This document shows positions 1 through 6,073 of a DNA stretch of 10,176 bases, in pieces. Source of the DNA: Candidatus Sodaliphilus limicaballi (GTDB lineage Bacteria; Bacteroidota; Bacteroidia; Bacteroidales; Muribaculaceae); the NCBI GenBank assembly GCA_018065815.1, contig JAGHSP010000351.1:1-10176 (forward strand). The letters run 5' to 3'. Within the stretch, counting starts at the first letter, position 1. Each line of letters begins with the position of its first letter. The notes beneath the pieces were generated by a model, which was not told where the DNA came from, did no database searches, and saw only the letters and a program-made list of their open reading frames with translations. Made by a program: the position numbers and the translations under genes.

Positions 1-75
1 GCCTAAAATGGTATAAAAAGGAAAAAAAACAGATTTTTTATAACTGAAAGAAATTAAAATAATTAAAAGAAATTA

Positions 76-153
76 TTCTTTTGTCCTTGTGTTCTTTTGT
101 CAAGAAACCACAGATTAAACAGATTATCTCTGTGACCTCGGTGCCTCTGTGGG
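76..153. repeat. Degenerate short-period repeat block
   Basis: This stretch is gene-free and repetitive. TTCTTTTGTC occurs twice, at 76-85 and 92-101. CCACAGA at 108-114 is the reverse complement of TCTGTGG at 146-152. Between them, 128-153 reads as three degenerate copies of an 8-9 base unit (CTCTGTGAC, CTCGGTGC, CTCTGTGGG). No ORF here has convincing protein features. Similar CACAGAG-type low-complexity sequence is, from general familiarity, common in bacterial intergenic regions near small orphan cassettes, but that link is inference. Nothing else was seen between 1 and 206. Confidence 0.6.
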
Positions 154-206
154 GGAGGTCGCAAACGGAACTTGCCCTTGCAATCGCAGTTGTCTAGGTG
201 GTTTTT

Positions 207-246
207 TCGTCTTTCGTCCTTCGTCCTTCGTCTTTCGTATTTCGTG
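207..246. repeat. Tandem heptamer repeat, TCGTCYT unit
   Basis: Five full copies and a partial sixth copy of a 7-base unit run head to tail: TCGTCTT, TCGTCCT, TCGTCCT, TCGTCTT, TCGTATT, then TCGTG. The array ends just before the -7 box of the exporter gene, so it also supplies that promoter's spacer and -33 region. The same heptamer occurs about 4.2 kb away as inverted repeats flanking the four-helix-bundle gene (4425-4441 and 4814-4830), which suggests a common origin. That link is inference. Confidence 0.75.
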
Positions 247-263
247 AAAATTTTGTATCTTTG
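233..263 (+). promoter_or_regulatory. Probable Bacteroidetes promoter of exporter gene
   Basis: TATCTTTG at 256-263 matches the Bacteroidetes -7 consensus TAnnTTTG exactly and lies 20 bases before the ATG at 284. Nineteen bases upstream, TTTC at 233-236 is a weak match to the -33 TTTG box. That -33 box is made of heptamer-repeat sequence, so the repeat array may have altered or built this promoter. Confidence 0.6.
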
Positions 264-283
264 CACAATAAAATACACTAACT

Positions 284-877
284 ATGTCATTAGCCCTGTT
301 GACCAAATTGCTGATTTCAACTATTGCCGTGGGATTTACCCCCGGCCCGGCCAACATTTATGCTCTGTCGTGTGGCATGAAGCATGGACGCCGTCATGCT
401 ATGGGCATGTGGGCAGGACTTGTGGTGGGATTCTCGCTTGCACTGGTCGCTGTGGGGCTCGCCTCCTATCTCGCTGGCAACGCTATGGGGCACTATGTGC
501 AATACATCAAGTATCCCGGTGCGGCCTATATCGCCTGGCTGGGGTGGGGCATCATGCACAAGAGCAAGGGCAATGACGACACGAGCGAGCGTCCCTGCAC
601 TTTTGTTGATGGGCTTATCGTGCAACTCACCAACGCTAAGATGATTCTGTTCTCGCTCACCACATTTGGCACCTTTGTATTGCCCATGCCCAATCACACG
701 CTGGCCGACTTTGGCCTCGTGGCGGCATTGCTCTATATCGCTGGCCCCGTGGCAAACCTCACATGGCTCATGGTGGGCATTTGGCTCAGACCTTATTTCG
801 AAACCTACAAGCGCACGCCGTCTATCATCATGGGCGTTGCTCTTATCGCGTGTGCTCTGCTCATCTTGTTGAGTTGA
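284..877 (+). CDS. LysE/RhtB-family amino-acid exporter
   Basis: The 197-residue product is an inner-membrane protein of the LysE/RhtB family, which exports amino acids or related small metabolites. It is almost entirely hydrophobic, with about six membrane segments (roughly residues 4-24, 40-63, 71-91, 118-135, 143-167 and 179-197). The signature GFTPGPANI is at residues 17-25, and QLTNAKMILF at 114-123 corresponds to the family's N-P-K loop motif, with Ala replacing Pro. Length is normal for the family (about 200). The ATG is 20 bases after a good -7 box. It sits just upstream of the methionine cluster on the same strand, but metY has its own promoter, so a role in exporting homoserine or methionine is only a guess. 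The substrate cannot be read from the sequence. Confidence 0.9.
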   Translation: MSLALLTKLLISTIAVGFTPGPANIYALSCGMKHGRRHAMGMWAGLVVGFSLALVAVGLASYLAGNAMGHYVQYIKYPGAAYIAWLGWGIMHKSKGNDDTSERPCTFVDGLIVQLTNAKMILFSLTTFGTFVLPMPNHTLADFGLVAALLYIAGPVANLTWLMVGIWLRPYFETYKRTPSIIMGVALIACALLILLS

Positions 878-948
878 CCGAAAATATTTCTGTTATTTTA
901 TCAAACCATGGAAATTAAATCTAAACTACTCAAAATTTAGAGTAATCC

Positions 949-981
949 TTTGGAAAAACATGCACAAATGTGCTAACTTTG
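949..981 (+). promoter_or_regulatory. Promoter of metY
   Basis: TTTG at 949-952 and TAACTTTG at 974-981 are separated by 21 bases and match the Bacteroidetes -33/-7 consensus well. Transcription should start near 987-990. An in-frame ATG at 960 lies inside the promoter, upstream of the predicted transcript, so translation must use the ATG at 1020. A short inverted repeat, TACTC (927-931) with GAGTA (940-944), lies just upstream of the -33 box and could be an operator, though it is too short to rely on. Confidence 0.75.
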
Positions 982-1019
982 TACCAAAATTCAACAAGAC
1001 TAGTAGTATCATCATATTT

Positions 1020-2303
1020 ATGGAAGAGAAAAAACTGCATTTCGAGACTCTACAAATACACGCGGGCATGATTAAGGACGAGACCGGTTCTCGTGGCCTG
1101 CCCATCTATCCCACAGCGGCTTACCGTTTCAAAACCTGTGACTACGCAGCCCACCTTTTTGAGCTGTCGGAGCCTGGCAACATCTATACACGCCTTCAAA
1201 ACCCCACCAGCACGGCATTTGAGCAGCGCATCGCTGCCCTTGAAGGCGGTGTGGGCGCGCTGGCTGTTTCTTCGGGCATGAGCGCACAGCTCATTGTCAT
1301 CACTGCTCTGGCTAGCGCGGGCGACAACATCGTGGCTTCGCCCTACCTCTACGGCGGCACTTTCAACCAGTTCAAGCTCACGTTCAAGAAACTGGGCATC
1401 GATTGCCGTCTTGCTCCCAGCGACAAGGCCGAGGACATCGAGCCGCTGGTCGATGAGAAGACCCGCGCCATCTACGTGGAGTCGATGAGCAATCCCTCAT
1501 GCAATGTGCCCGACCTCGAAGGCCTGGCTGCTGTTGCTCGCAAGCACGACGTGCCATTTGTGGTCGATAACACCTTCGGCGCTGGCGGTTACCTGTGCCG
1601 TCCCATCGAGTGGGGCGCCAACATCGTGGTGGAGAGCGCTACCAAGTGGATCAACGGCCACGGCACTGCAATGGGCGGCGTGATCGTTGACGCTGGCACC
1701 TACAAGTGGGACAATGGTAAGTTCCCCGAGATTGCAGGTCCCAGCGCCGGTTATCACGGACTTAATATGTATGAGGCATTCGGCAACCAGGCATTCATCG
1801 TGAAGTGCCGTGTTGACGGCCTGCGCGATCTGGGATGCTGCCCGTCATCGTTCGATAGCTACCTCATGGCACTTGGTCTCGAAACTCTGTCGCTGCGTGC
1901 CGCACATGCTGTGGAATCTACACGCCGCCTTGCCTTGTGGCTCAACGAGCACCCGCTGGTGGAGAAGGTGAGCTACGTGGGACTGCCCGACAACTCCTCG
2001 CACGAGAATGCTAAGAAATACTTCCGCCACGGAGGCGGCGCAGTGCTTGCCGTGCAGCTCAAAGGCACCCTCGATACCACGGTCAAGGTGGTGGAAAACG
2101 TGCAGCTGTTCCAGCACATGACCATGATAGGCGACTCGGTGAGTGTGATCACTCACCCCGCCTCTACAACCCACAAGCAGCTCAGCGACGAGGAACTGGC
2201 AAGCGTGGGCATCACTCCCACACTGCTGCGCCTCTCTCCGGGACTGGAACATGTGGACGACCTCATCGCCGATCTCGAACAAGCATTCAACAAGGCATTG
2301 TAA
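1020..2303 (+). CDS. metY: O-acetylhomoserine sulfhydrylase (MetY)
   Basis: This 427-residue PLP enzyme belongs to the Cys/Met-metabolism family. It makes homocysteine from O-acetylhomoserine and sulfide in the cytoplasm (direct sulfhydrylation). Visible marks are LHFETLQIHAG at residues 6-16, the phosphate-contacting YTRLQNPT at 56-63, VSSGMSAQ at 83-90, VVDNTFG at 181-187, the PLP lysine K209 within ESATKW, and the C-terminal SVITHPASTTH at 374-384 and LRLSPGLE at 403-410. Length fits the MetY type (about 425-440) rather than the shorter cystathionine synthases (about 380-400). A longer frame opens at 960, but that ATG precedes the predicted transcription start, so 1020 is chosen. Upstream of metX and hom, it completes the route from homoserine to homocysteine. 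Codons favour G/C in third positions, as in metX and hom. Confidence 0.95.
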   Translation: MEEKKLHFETLQIHAGMIKDETGSRGLPIYPTAAYRFKTCDYAAHLFELSEPGNIYTRLQNPTSTAFEQRIAALEGGVGALAVSSGMSAQLIVITALASAGDNIVASPYLYGGTFNQFKLTFKKLGIDCRLAPSDKAEDIEPLVDEKTRAIYVESMSNPSCNVPDLEGLAAVARKHDVPFVVDNTFGAGGYLCRPIEWGANIVVESATKWINGHGTAMGGVIVDAGTYKWDNGKFPEIAGPSAGYHGLNMYEAFGNQAFIVKCRVDGLRDLGCCPSSFDSYLMALGLETLSLRAAHAVESTRRLALWLNEHPLVEKVSYVGLPDNSSHENAKKYFRHGGGAVLAVQLKGTLDTTVKVVENVQLFQHMTMIGDSVSVITHPASTTHKQLSDEELASVGITPTLLRLSPGLEHVDDLIADLEQAFNKAL

Positions 2304-2309
2304 ACAAGC

Positions 2310-2467
2310 AAAAAAGAAAATATTTTCCTATATTTTAATGGCTTTCGCCAAGAAAATGGCTCGCGATAGCGAGCAAAATGACAACACCTTAAATAACTTG
2401 ATTTTGTGGACACGGTCCACCATTTTCTTGCGAAGCATAAAATCAAAATAAAAATATTTTCTTTTTT
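2310..2467. repeat. Nested fold-back repeat (REPIN/MITE-like)
   Basis: Two related units of about 70 bases face each other. The outer arms AAAAAAGAAAATATTTT (2310-2326) and its exact reverse complement (2451-2467) match over 17 of 17 bases. Inside them, 2341-2359 and 2420-2436 pair as a near-perfect inverted repeat containing CAAGAAAATGG. Each unit then carries its own small hairpin of different sequence at the equivalent place: GCTCGC-GATA-GCGAGC (2359-2374) and GTGGA-CACGG-TCCAC (2406-2420). These are followed by CAAAATGA (2374-2381) and its near reverse complement TGATTTTG (2399-2406). An ATG-initiated frame of 37 codons crosses the element on each strand, but the symmetry explains both. 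The element lies in the 196-base gap between metY and metX and could act as a terminator or attenuator, or be a mobile repeat. Confidence 0.75.
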
Positions 2468-2499
2468 ACCGGACAACAATATTTTCTTTTCTTAGATAT

Positions 2500-3513
2500 A
2501 TGGCAATAGAGAAGATACATTTTGACCAACCATTTGAACTGGAATGTGGCGCCGTGCTGCCTGGCATCACCGTGGCTTACAGCACTTACGGCACCCGCCA
2601 GGGCGACAACGTGATATGGGTGTGCCACGCGCAGACCGCCAACAGCGACGTGCCCGACTGGTGGGCACACACCGTGGAGACGGGACGTTTCCTCGACCCC
2701 GAGAAATACTTCATCGTGTGTGCCAATATTCTGGGTTCGCCCTATGGCACCACTTGCCCCGCGAGTGTCAACCCCGCCACCGGCGAGCCGTGGTATGGCG
2801 ACTTCCCCATGGTCACCATTCGCGACATGGTGCGCGCCCACATGCTGCTGGCTCAGGCATTAGAGATTGAGCATGTGGAGCTGCTCATAGGCAGTTCGAT
2901 GGGCGGTTACCAGTGCATGGAGTGGGGCATCATGCAGCCCCAGTTTGCCCGCCGCTTGGGCCTCATCGCCACCTGCGACCGCCAGATGCCCTGGGGCATC
3001 GCCTTCGGTGAGTCACAGCGCATGGCTATCCGTGCCGACCAGTCGTGGGGCGAACGCCGTGCCGATGCCGCCTACTGGGGGCTGGCAGCAGCACGCAGCG
3101 TGGCTATGCTCAGCTTCCGTGGCCCCGAGGCATTTAACCTCACACAGGACGACCCCGACCGCGACACCAAGCTCGACGAGTTCCGCGTGTGCAGCTACCA
3201 GCGTTACAACGGCGAGAAACTGTCCAAGCGATTTGACGCCTACTCCTACGTCACCCTGCTCAACGCCACCGACTCCCACAACGTGGCACGAGGCCGTGGC
3301 AGCGTAGCCCGGGCCCTTGGCAAGATAGAGGCACCCGCCCTCATCGTGGCAATCACCAGCGACAACCTTTTAACCCCTCACGGCCACGACAACCTCGTGA
3401 AGTACATCAAGCGCAACCAGTACCCCCTCATCGAGACAAACTACGGCCACGACGGCTTCCTGGTAGAAAACGAGAAACTCAACGGCATCATCCAGAACTT
3501 CATGGCACAGTAA
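2500..3513 (+). CDS. metX: Homoserine O-acyltransferase (MetX family)
   Basis: This 337-residue alpha/beta-hydrolase-fold enzyme activates homoserine by acylation (usually acetyl-CoA in this family, sometimes succinyl-CoA), giving the substrate of MetY. The nucleophile elbow GSSMGG is at residues 131-136 with Ser133. The catalytic Asp is probably D288 in TSDNLLTP and the His H317 in YGHDGF. The region CANILGSPYGTTCPASVNP (74-92) matches the MetX substrate-pocket segment, and DSHNVARGRG at 258-267 is also typical. It is slightly short for the family (about 350-380). The elbow reads GSSMGG rather than the commoner GGSMGG. The acyl donor cannot be decided by eye. It follows metY in the same direction after a 196-base gap holding a fold-back repeat; no clean promoter of its own was found, although the gap is A/T rich. 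Confidence 0.92.
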   Translation: MAIEKIHFDQPFELECGAVLPGITVAYSTYGTRQGDNVIWVCHAQTANSDVPDWWAHTVETGRFLDPEKYFIVCANILGSPYGTTCPASVNPATGEPWYGDFPMVTIRDMVRAHMLLAQALEIEHVELLIGSSMGGYQCMEWGIMQPQFARRLGLIATCDRQMPWGIAFGESQRMAIRADQSWGERRADAAYWGLAAARSVAMLSFRGPEAFNLTQDDPDRDTKLDEFRVCSYQRYNGEKLSKRFDAYSYVTLLNATDSHNVARGRGSVARALGKIEAPALIVAITSDNLLTPHGHDNLVKYIKRNQYPLIETNYGHDGFLVENEKLNGIIQNFMAQ

Positions 3514-3563
3514 ACATCACACAAAGGCACAGACCCCAACGAGAGATAAAAAACTAGATAAAA

Positions 3564-3577
3564 AGAACCGTCCCTTT
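3564..3577. repeat. 14-bp direct repeat, left copy
   Basis: AGAACCGTCCCTTT occurs here, 50 bases after the metX stop, and again in the same orientation at 4370-4383. The two copies bracket the secreted-protein gene and the RHS remnant. They could be a recombination scar, a target-site duplication (long for most insertion sequences) or two copies of a dispersed genomic motif. Confidence 0.7.
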
Positions 3578-3659
3578 TATCTACTGTGGACATAGATTGG
3601 GATAATCCTGCAAATTATTCTATTGATATTTCGAAGTTTAACTAAAAAACAATACTGAT

Positions 3660-4163
3660 ATGAAGAGATTGAAACATTTATTTGCAATTGGATTGCTCTT
3701 GACTATATCATTTTGTTCAATTGCTCAAAGCAATGCTAATGAAAAAAATTACGATTACAGCAAATCTCAAATTGATAGCGTGTTGGTTATTTGTTATCCT
3801 ATCGATGTGGAAACACCATCTAGAATTGGACGTTTAGATTTAGTTTCAGGTTATCACAAAAAAAATAAAGACTTAAAGTTCTATACACTACAAGACAGTA
3901 TAGAGATTTCAGAATTTAAATCACATATGGGCCAATTGAAATCTAGCACAATTATGCCATATAGTCCGAACCACATATTACTCAACATAGCAATGTTAAA
4001 TATTCAGGAACGACCAGATGATGATTATCGTGGGTGTTTTGTGATATACGCTCACAATCAAACAAATGTAATTTTTTATTCACGATTCTTTATATACGCT
4101 GATTTTGATAAATATGAAATGTCTCAGAATATGTATGATTACATCAGAAAATGGTTTTCTTAA
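3660..4163 (+). CDS. Small secreted hypothetical protein
   Basis: The 167-residue product is not recognised as a named family. Residues 1-22 form a signal peptide: a basic start (MKRLKH), a hydrophobic core and a likely cut in SIA|Q at 22/23. Cys19 is preceded by Phe, so a lipobox is unlikely and the protein should be periplasmic or secreted. The mature part is about 145 residues, mixed hydrophobic and polar, with a strand-like start (IDSVLVICYPIDVETPSRI, 38-56) and a predicted helical C-terminus. The gene is clearly more A/T rich than metX and hom, with many A/T-ending codons, which suggests acquisition. It lies directly upstream of an RHS remnant; orphan immunity genes often sit among RHS fragments, so an immunity-like role is possible but unproven. 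No clear promoter was seen in 3514-3659. Confidence 0.75.
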   Translation: MKRLKHLFAIGLLLTISFCSIAQSNANEKNYDYSKSQIDSVLVICYPIDVETPSRIGRLDLVSGYHKKNKDLKFYTLQDSIEISEFKSHMGQLKSSTIMPYSPNHILLNIAMLNIQERPDDDYRGCFVIYAHNQTNVIFYSRFFIYADFDKYEMSQNMYDYIRKWFS

Positions 4164-4202
4164 TGCAAAACAAGGTAATTGATTTTTTTATCAGTAATAT
4201 AG

Positions 4203-4369
4203 CTTGTGATTCTGCGTTATACTTATGACAATATGGAACGTCTGCTCACTACATCGGTTGAACGTGACGGCGCGGAGCCGGTTTTGCTTTGCTGCACACG
4301 TATAACGACCTGGGCCGCTTGGCTACGCAGAGCCTTGGCGGCACAGCCGAGGGCAGCCATGCCATCATT
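4203..4369 (+). pseudogene. Remnant of an RHS/YD-repeat protein
   Basis: After an in-frame TAG at 4200-4202, one frame encodes RYTYDNMERLL and then TTSVERDGAEP (4215-4280). From 4292 a second frame encodes LHTYNDLGRLATQSLGG. Both are typical YD-repeat units of RHS proteins, the large surface or secreted toxin-delivery proteins common in Bacteroidetes. The two frames are split by a tandem duplication of TTTGC (4283-4287 and 4288-4292); dropping one copy joins them as one continuous reading. No start codon, upstream core or toxin tip remains, so this is a broken fragment of about 55 codons. Recognisable similarity fades near 4350; the end at 4369 is set by the direct repeat that follows. Its G/C content is higher than the secreted-protein gene before it. 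Confidence 0.7.
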
Positions 4370-4383
4370 AGAACCGTCCCTTT
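4370..4383. repeat. 14-bp direct repeat, right copy
   Basis: This is the second copy of AGAACCGTCCCTTT, 806 bases after the first and in the same orientation. It marks the point where the RHS-like reading stops being recognisable. It is followed at 4384-4400 by a short tandem GATGGTTAT/GATGGTTAC. Confidence 0.7.
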
Positions 4384-4424
4384 GATGGTTATGATGGTTA
4401 CGAAACGCGGCGCTAACGCTTGCT

Positions 4425-4441
4425 ACGAAAAACGAAAAACT
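4425..4441. repeat. Left inverted repeat of four-helix-bundle cassette
   Basis: ACGAAAAACGAAAAACT matches the reverse complement of 4814-4830 at 16 of 17 positions. It ends 11 bases before the ATG of the four-helix-bundle gene. Its internal period is the same 7-base unit (ACGAAAA, complement of TTTTCGT) seen in tandem at 207-246. Confidence 0.75.
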
Positions 4442-4452
4442 TATTAGCAATT

Positions 4453-4815
4453 ATGAAACAAAGAAATTTTAGGAACTATCAGGTTTGGAAAGATGCTATG
4501 AATTTAGTATCTAGCATATATCTTATGACCCAATCTTTTCCTAACCATGAGACTTACGGATTAGCGAGTCAAATGCAGCGTGCGGCCATAAGTATTCCCA
4601 GTAATATCGCCGAAGGATCGGCCAAACCCAATGATAGCGACTTTGCTCGGTTTTTAGATATTGCACTAGGTTCAAGTTATGAACTAGAAACACAAATAAC
4701 TATTGCACATAACATCAATTATATTGACGAAGGGACACAAGACCAAATGATATTTAGGATAATTAATATCCAAAAACAGCTCACCCTATTTATAGGGAAA
4801 ATCAGGAGTATTTAG
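4453..4815 (+). CDS. Four-helix-bundle protein (23S rRNA IVP type)
   Basis: This 120-residue protein belongs to the small four-helix-bundle family first noted in 23S rRNA intervening sequences (TIGR02436 type) and related in fold to the accessory Avd protein of diversity-generating retroelements. Diagnostic blocks are FRNYQVWKDAMNLV (residues 6-19), the FP..E.YGLASQM region (29-41), RAAISIPSNIAEGSAKP (43-59) and FLDIALGSSYELETQ (67-81). Length is typical (about 115-125). The ATG at 4453 is preferred over an upstream in-frame TTG because the family begins close to the FRNYQVW block. The function of free-standing members is unknown. The gene is flanked by a 17-bp inverted repeat, the right arm of which overlaps its stop codon, and it lies between metX and hom. 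No reverse transcriptase, variable repeat or rRNA sequence is nearby. Confidence 0.9.
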   Translation: MKQRNFRNYQVWKDAMNLVSSIYLMTQSFPNHETYGLASQMQRAAISIPSNIAEGSAKPNDSDFARFLDIALGSSYELETQITIAHNINYIDEGTQDQMIFRIINIQKQLTLFIGKIRSI

Positions 4816-4830
4816 TTTTTCGTCTTTCGT
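4814..4830. repeat. Right inverted repeat of four-helix-bundle cassette
   Basis: AGTTTTTCGTCTTTCGT overlaps the last two bases of the four-helix-bundle stop codon and ends 13 bases before the hom ATG. It mirrors 4425-4441 with one mismatch. Because it lies in the hom leader, it may have replaced whatever signal formerly preceded hom. Confidence 0.75.
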
Positions 4831-4843
4831 TTTTAAAAAAATT

Positions 4844-6031
4844 ATGAAAAAATTTAACATAGGATTATTTGGATTTGGCAATGTGGGTCGCGGGCTTTAC
4901 GACGTGCTGGAGCAGACCCGCCATCCACAGGCATGCATCAAGAAAGTGTGCGTGCGCAACATTAAAAAAGATCGCGGCATTGATGCCGCATTGTTTACCG
5001 ACTGCGCTGATGACATCTTCGGTGACCCCGACATCAACATGATTGTGGAGCTCATCGACGACGCCCAGGCTTCGCTCACCATCGTGACCCGCGCCCTGCG
5101 CGAGCACAAACCCGTGGTGACGGGCAACAAGCACATGCTGGCCCACCACCTCGAGGAACTCGTGGCACTGCAACGCGAGACCGGCACTCCGCTGCTCTAC
5201 GACGCATCGGCTTGCGGCAGCATCCCCGTGATCCGCAACCTGGAGGAATACTACGACAACGACCTGCTCACATCGGTCAAGGGTATCCTCAACGGCACCT
5301 CCAACTTCATTCTCTCGAAGATCTTCAACGAGAACATGACTTATCCTGCCGCGCTCAAACTTGCACAGGACCTGGGATTTGCCGAGGCCAACCCCACCAG
5401 CGACATCGAGGGATTTGACTCGCTCTACAAGCTGGTCATCATCACTGTGCACGCCTTTGGTCGCTATGTGCAGCCCAGCGATGTCTTCGTCTATGGCATC
5501 TCCACGATGAACGAGGCCGACATACGCTTTGCCAGCGAGAAAGGCCGCCGCATCAAGCTCATAGGCCATGTGGAGAAACTTGATGACAACCGTATGACCA
5601 TGTGCGTGATGCCGCAGCTGCTGTCGCGCGACAAGTATATATACAGCGTTGAGGACGAGTTCAACGGCGTAGTCATCAAGGGCAAGTACTACGGCAAGCA
5701 GTTCATGTTTGGCCGCGGTGCCGGCGGTTATCCCACTGGTTCGGCAGTGTTGAGCGACATCATGGCATGCTCCTACGACTACAAGTATGAGTACAAGAAA
5801 CTGGGTGCCGACACCGTGCCTGAATATTCGACCGACGTTTACTTCCGCATCTATCTGCGTTATGCCACATCGGCCGACCTGGCGCTGTTCAACTTCAAGA
5901 CCATCAGCGAGAGCTACTCGAGCGACACCACCCACTACGTAGTGGGCGACATCCTACTCTCCGACCTGGTGCGCATCAAGCCCCAGCTCCAAGGCCGCAA
6001 CCTCTTCATCGCTGCCTATCCCAAAGACTGA
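4844..6031 (+). CDS. hom: Homoserine dehydrogenase
   Basis: This 395-residue cytoplasmic enzyme reduces aspartate 4-semialdehyde to homoserine with NAD(P)H, feeding MetX and threonine synthesis. The Rossmann motif GFGNVGRG is at residues 10-17 and VVTGNK at 91-96 supplies the conserved lysine. KGILNGTSNFIL is at 146-157, and the catalytic region FAEANPTSDIEGFDSLYK at 179-196 contains the usual Glu/Asp residues and Lys196. GRGAGGYPTGSAV (290-302) is the last core motif. The C-terminal 75 or so residues (about 320-395) sit where an ACT regulatory domain is usual but do not read as a clear ACT motif, so feedback control by threonine is uncertain. It is monofunctional, with no aspartokinase fused. 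Codon choice matches metY and metX, so it is probably the third member of their cluster, now separated by the inserted block. No separate promoter was recognised. Confidence 0.94.
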   Translation: MKKFNIGLFGFGNVGRGLYDVLEQTRHPQACIKKVCVRNIKKDRGIDAALFTDCADDIFGDPDINMIVELIDDAQASLTIVTRALREHKPVVTGNKHMLAHHLEELVALQRETGTPLLYDASACGSIPVIRNLEEYYDNDLLTSVKGILNGTSNFILSKIFNENMTYPAALKLAQDLGFAEANPTSDIEGFDSLYKLVIITVHAFGRYVQPSDVFVYGISTMNEADIRFASEKGRRIKLIGHVEKLDDNRMTMCVMPQLLSRDKYIYSVEDEFNGVVIKGKYYGKQFMFGRGAGGYPTGSAVLSDIMACSYDYKYEYKKLGADTVPEYSTDVYFRIYLRYATSADLALFNFKTISESYSSDTTHYVVGDILLSDLVRIKPQLQGRNLFIAAYPKD

Positions 6032-6073
6032 CCAACCCAAAAAGAAAAATGCCAGTGGCTAGATAGGCGTGTA

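Noticed and set aside
207..246. CRISPR array
   Set aside because: Units are seven bases long and contiguous, with no spacers.
960..1019. Upstream ATG extending metY by 20 residues
   Set aside because: The ATG is between the -33 and -7 boxes, so it would not be on the mRNA, and the extra residues do not match the family N-terminus.
1845..2282. 145-codon minus-strand frame opposite metY
   Set aside because: No recognisable protein features, and it lies inside a well-supported gene.
2338..2451. 37-codon plus-strand frame in the metY-metX gap, with a similar one on the other strand
   Set aside because: Both arise from the symmetry of the fold-back repeat (ATG-CTTCGC-AAGAAAATGG in each unit); no independent sign of coding.
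2310..2499. SAM-type riboswitch before metX
   Set aside because: A structured leader for a methionine gene invites this idea, but no SAM-riboswitch core motif was recognisable and the symmetry is better explained by inverted repeat units.
4223..4450. 75-codon minus-strand frame
   Set aside because: It is antisense to the RHS remnant, which has clear YD-repeat similarity on the plus strand.
4453..4815. Diversity-generating retroelement accessory gene (Avd)
   Set aside because: The fold family is related, but there is no reverse transcriptase, template repeat or variable repeat in the window.
4865..5935. Long 356-codon open frame on the minus strand
   Set aside because: It lies wholly opposite hom, whose product has full family motifs. 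The antisense product is rich in His, Val and Gly with no recognisable motif, as expected from G/C-biased third positions.
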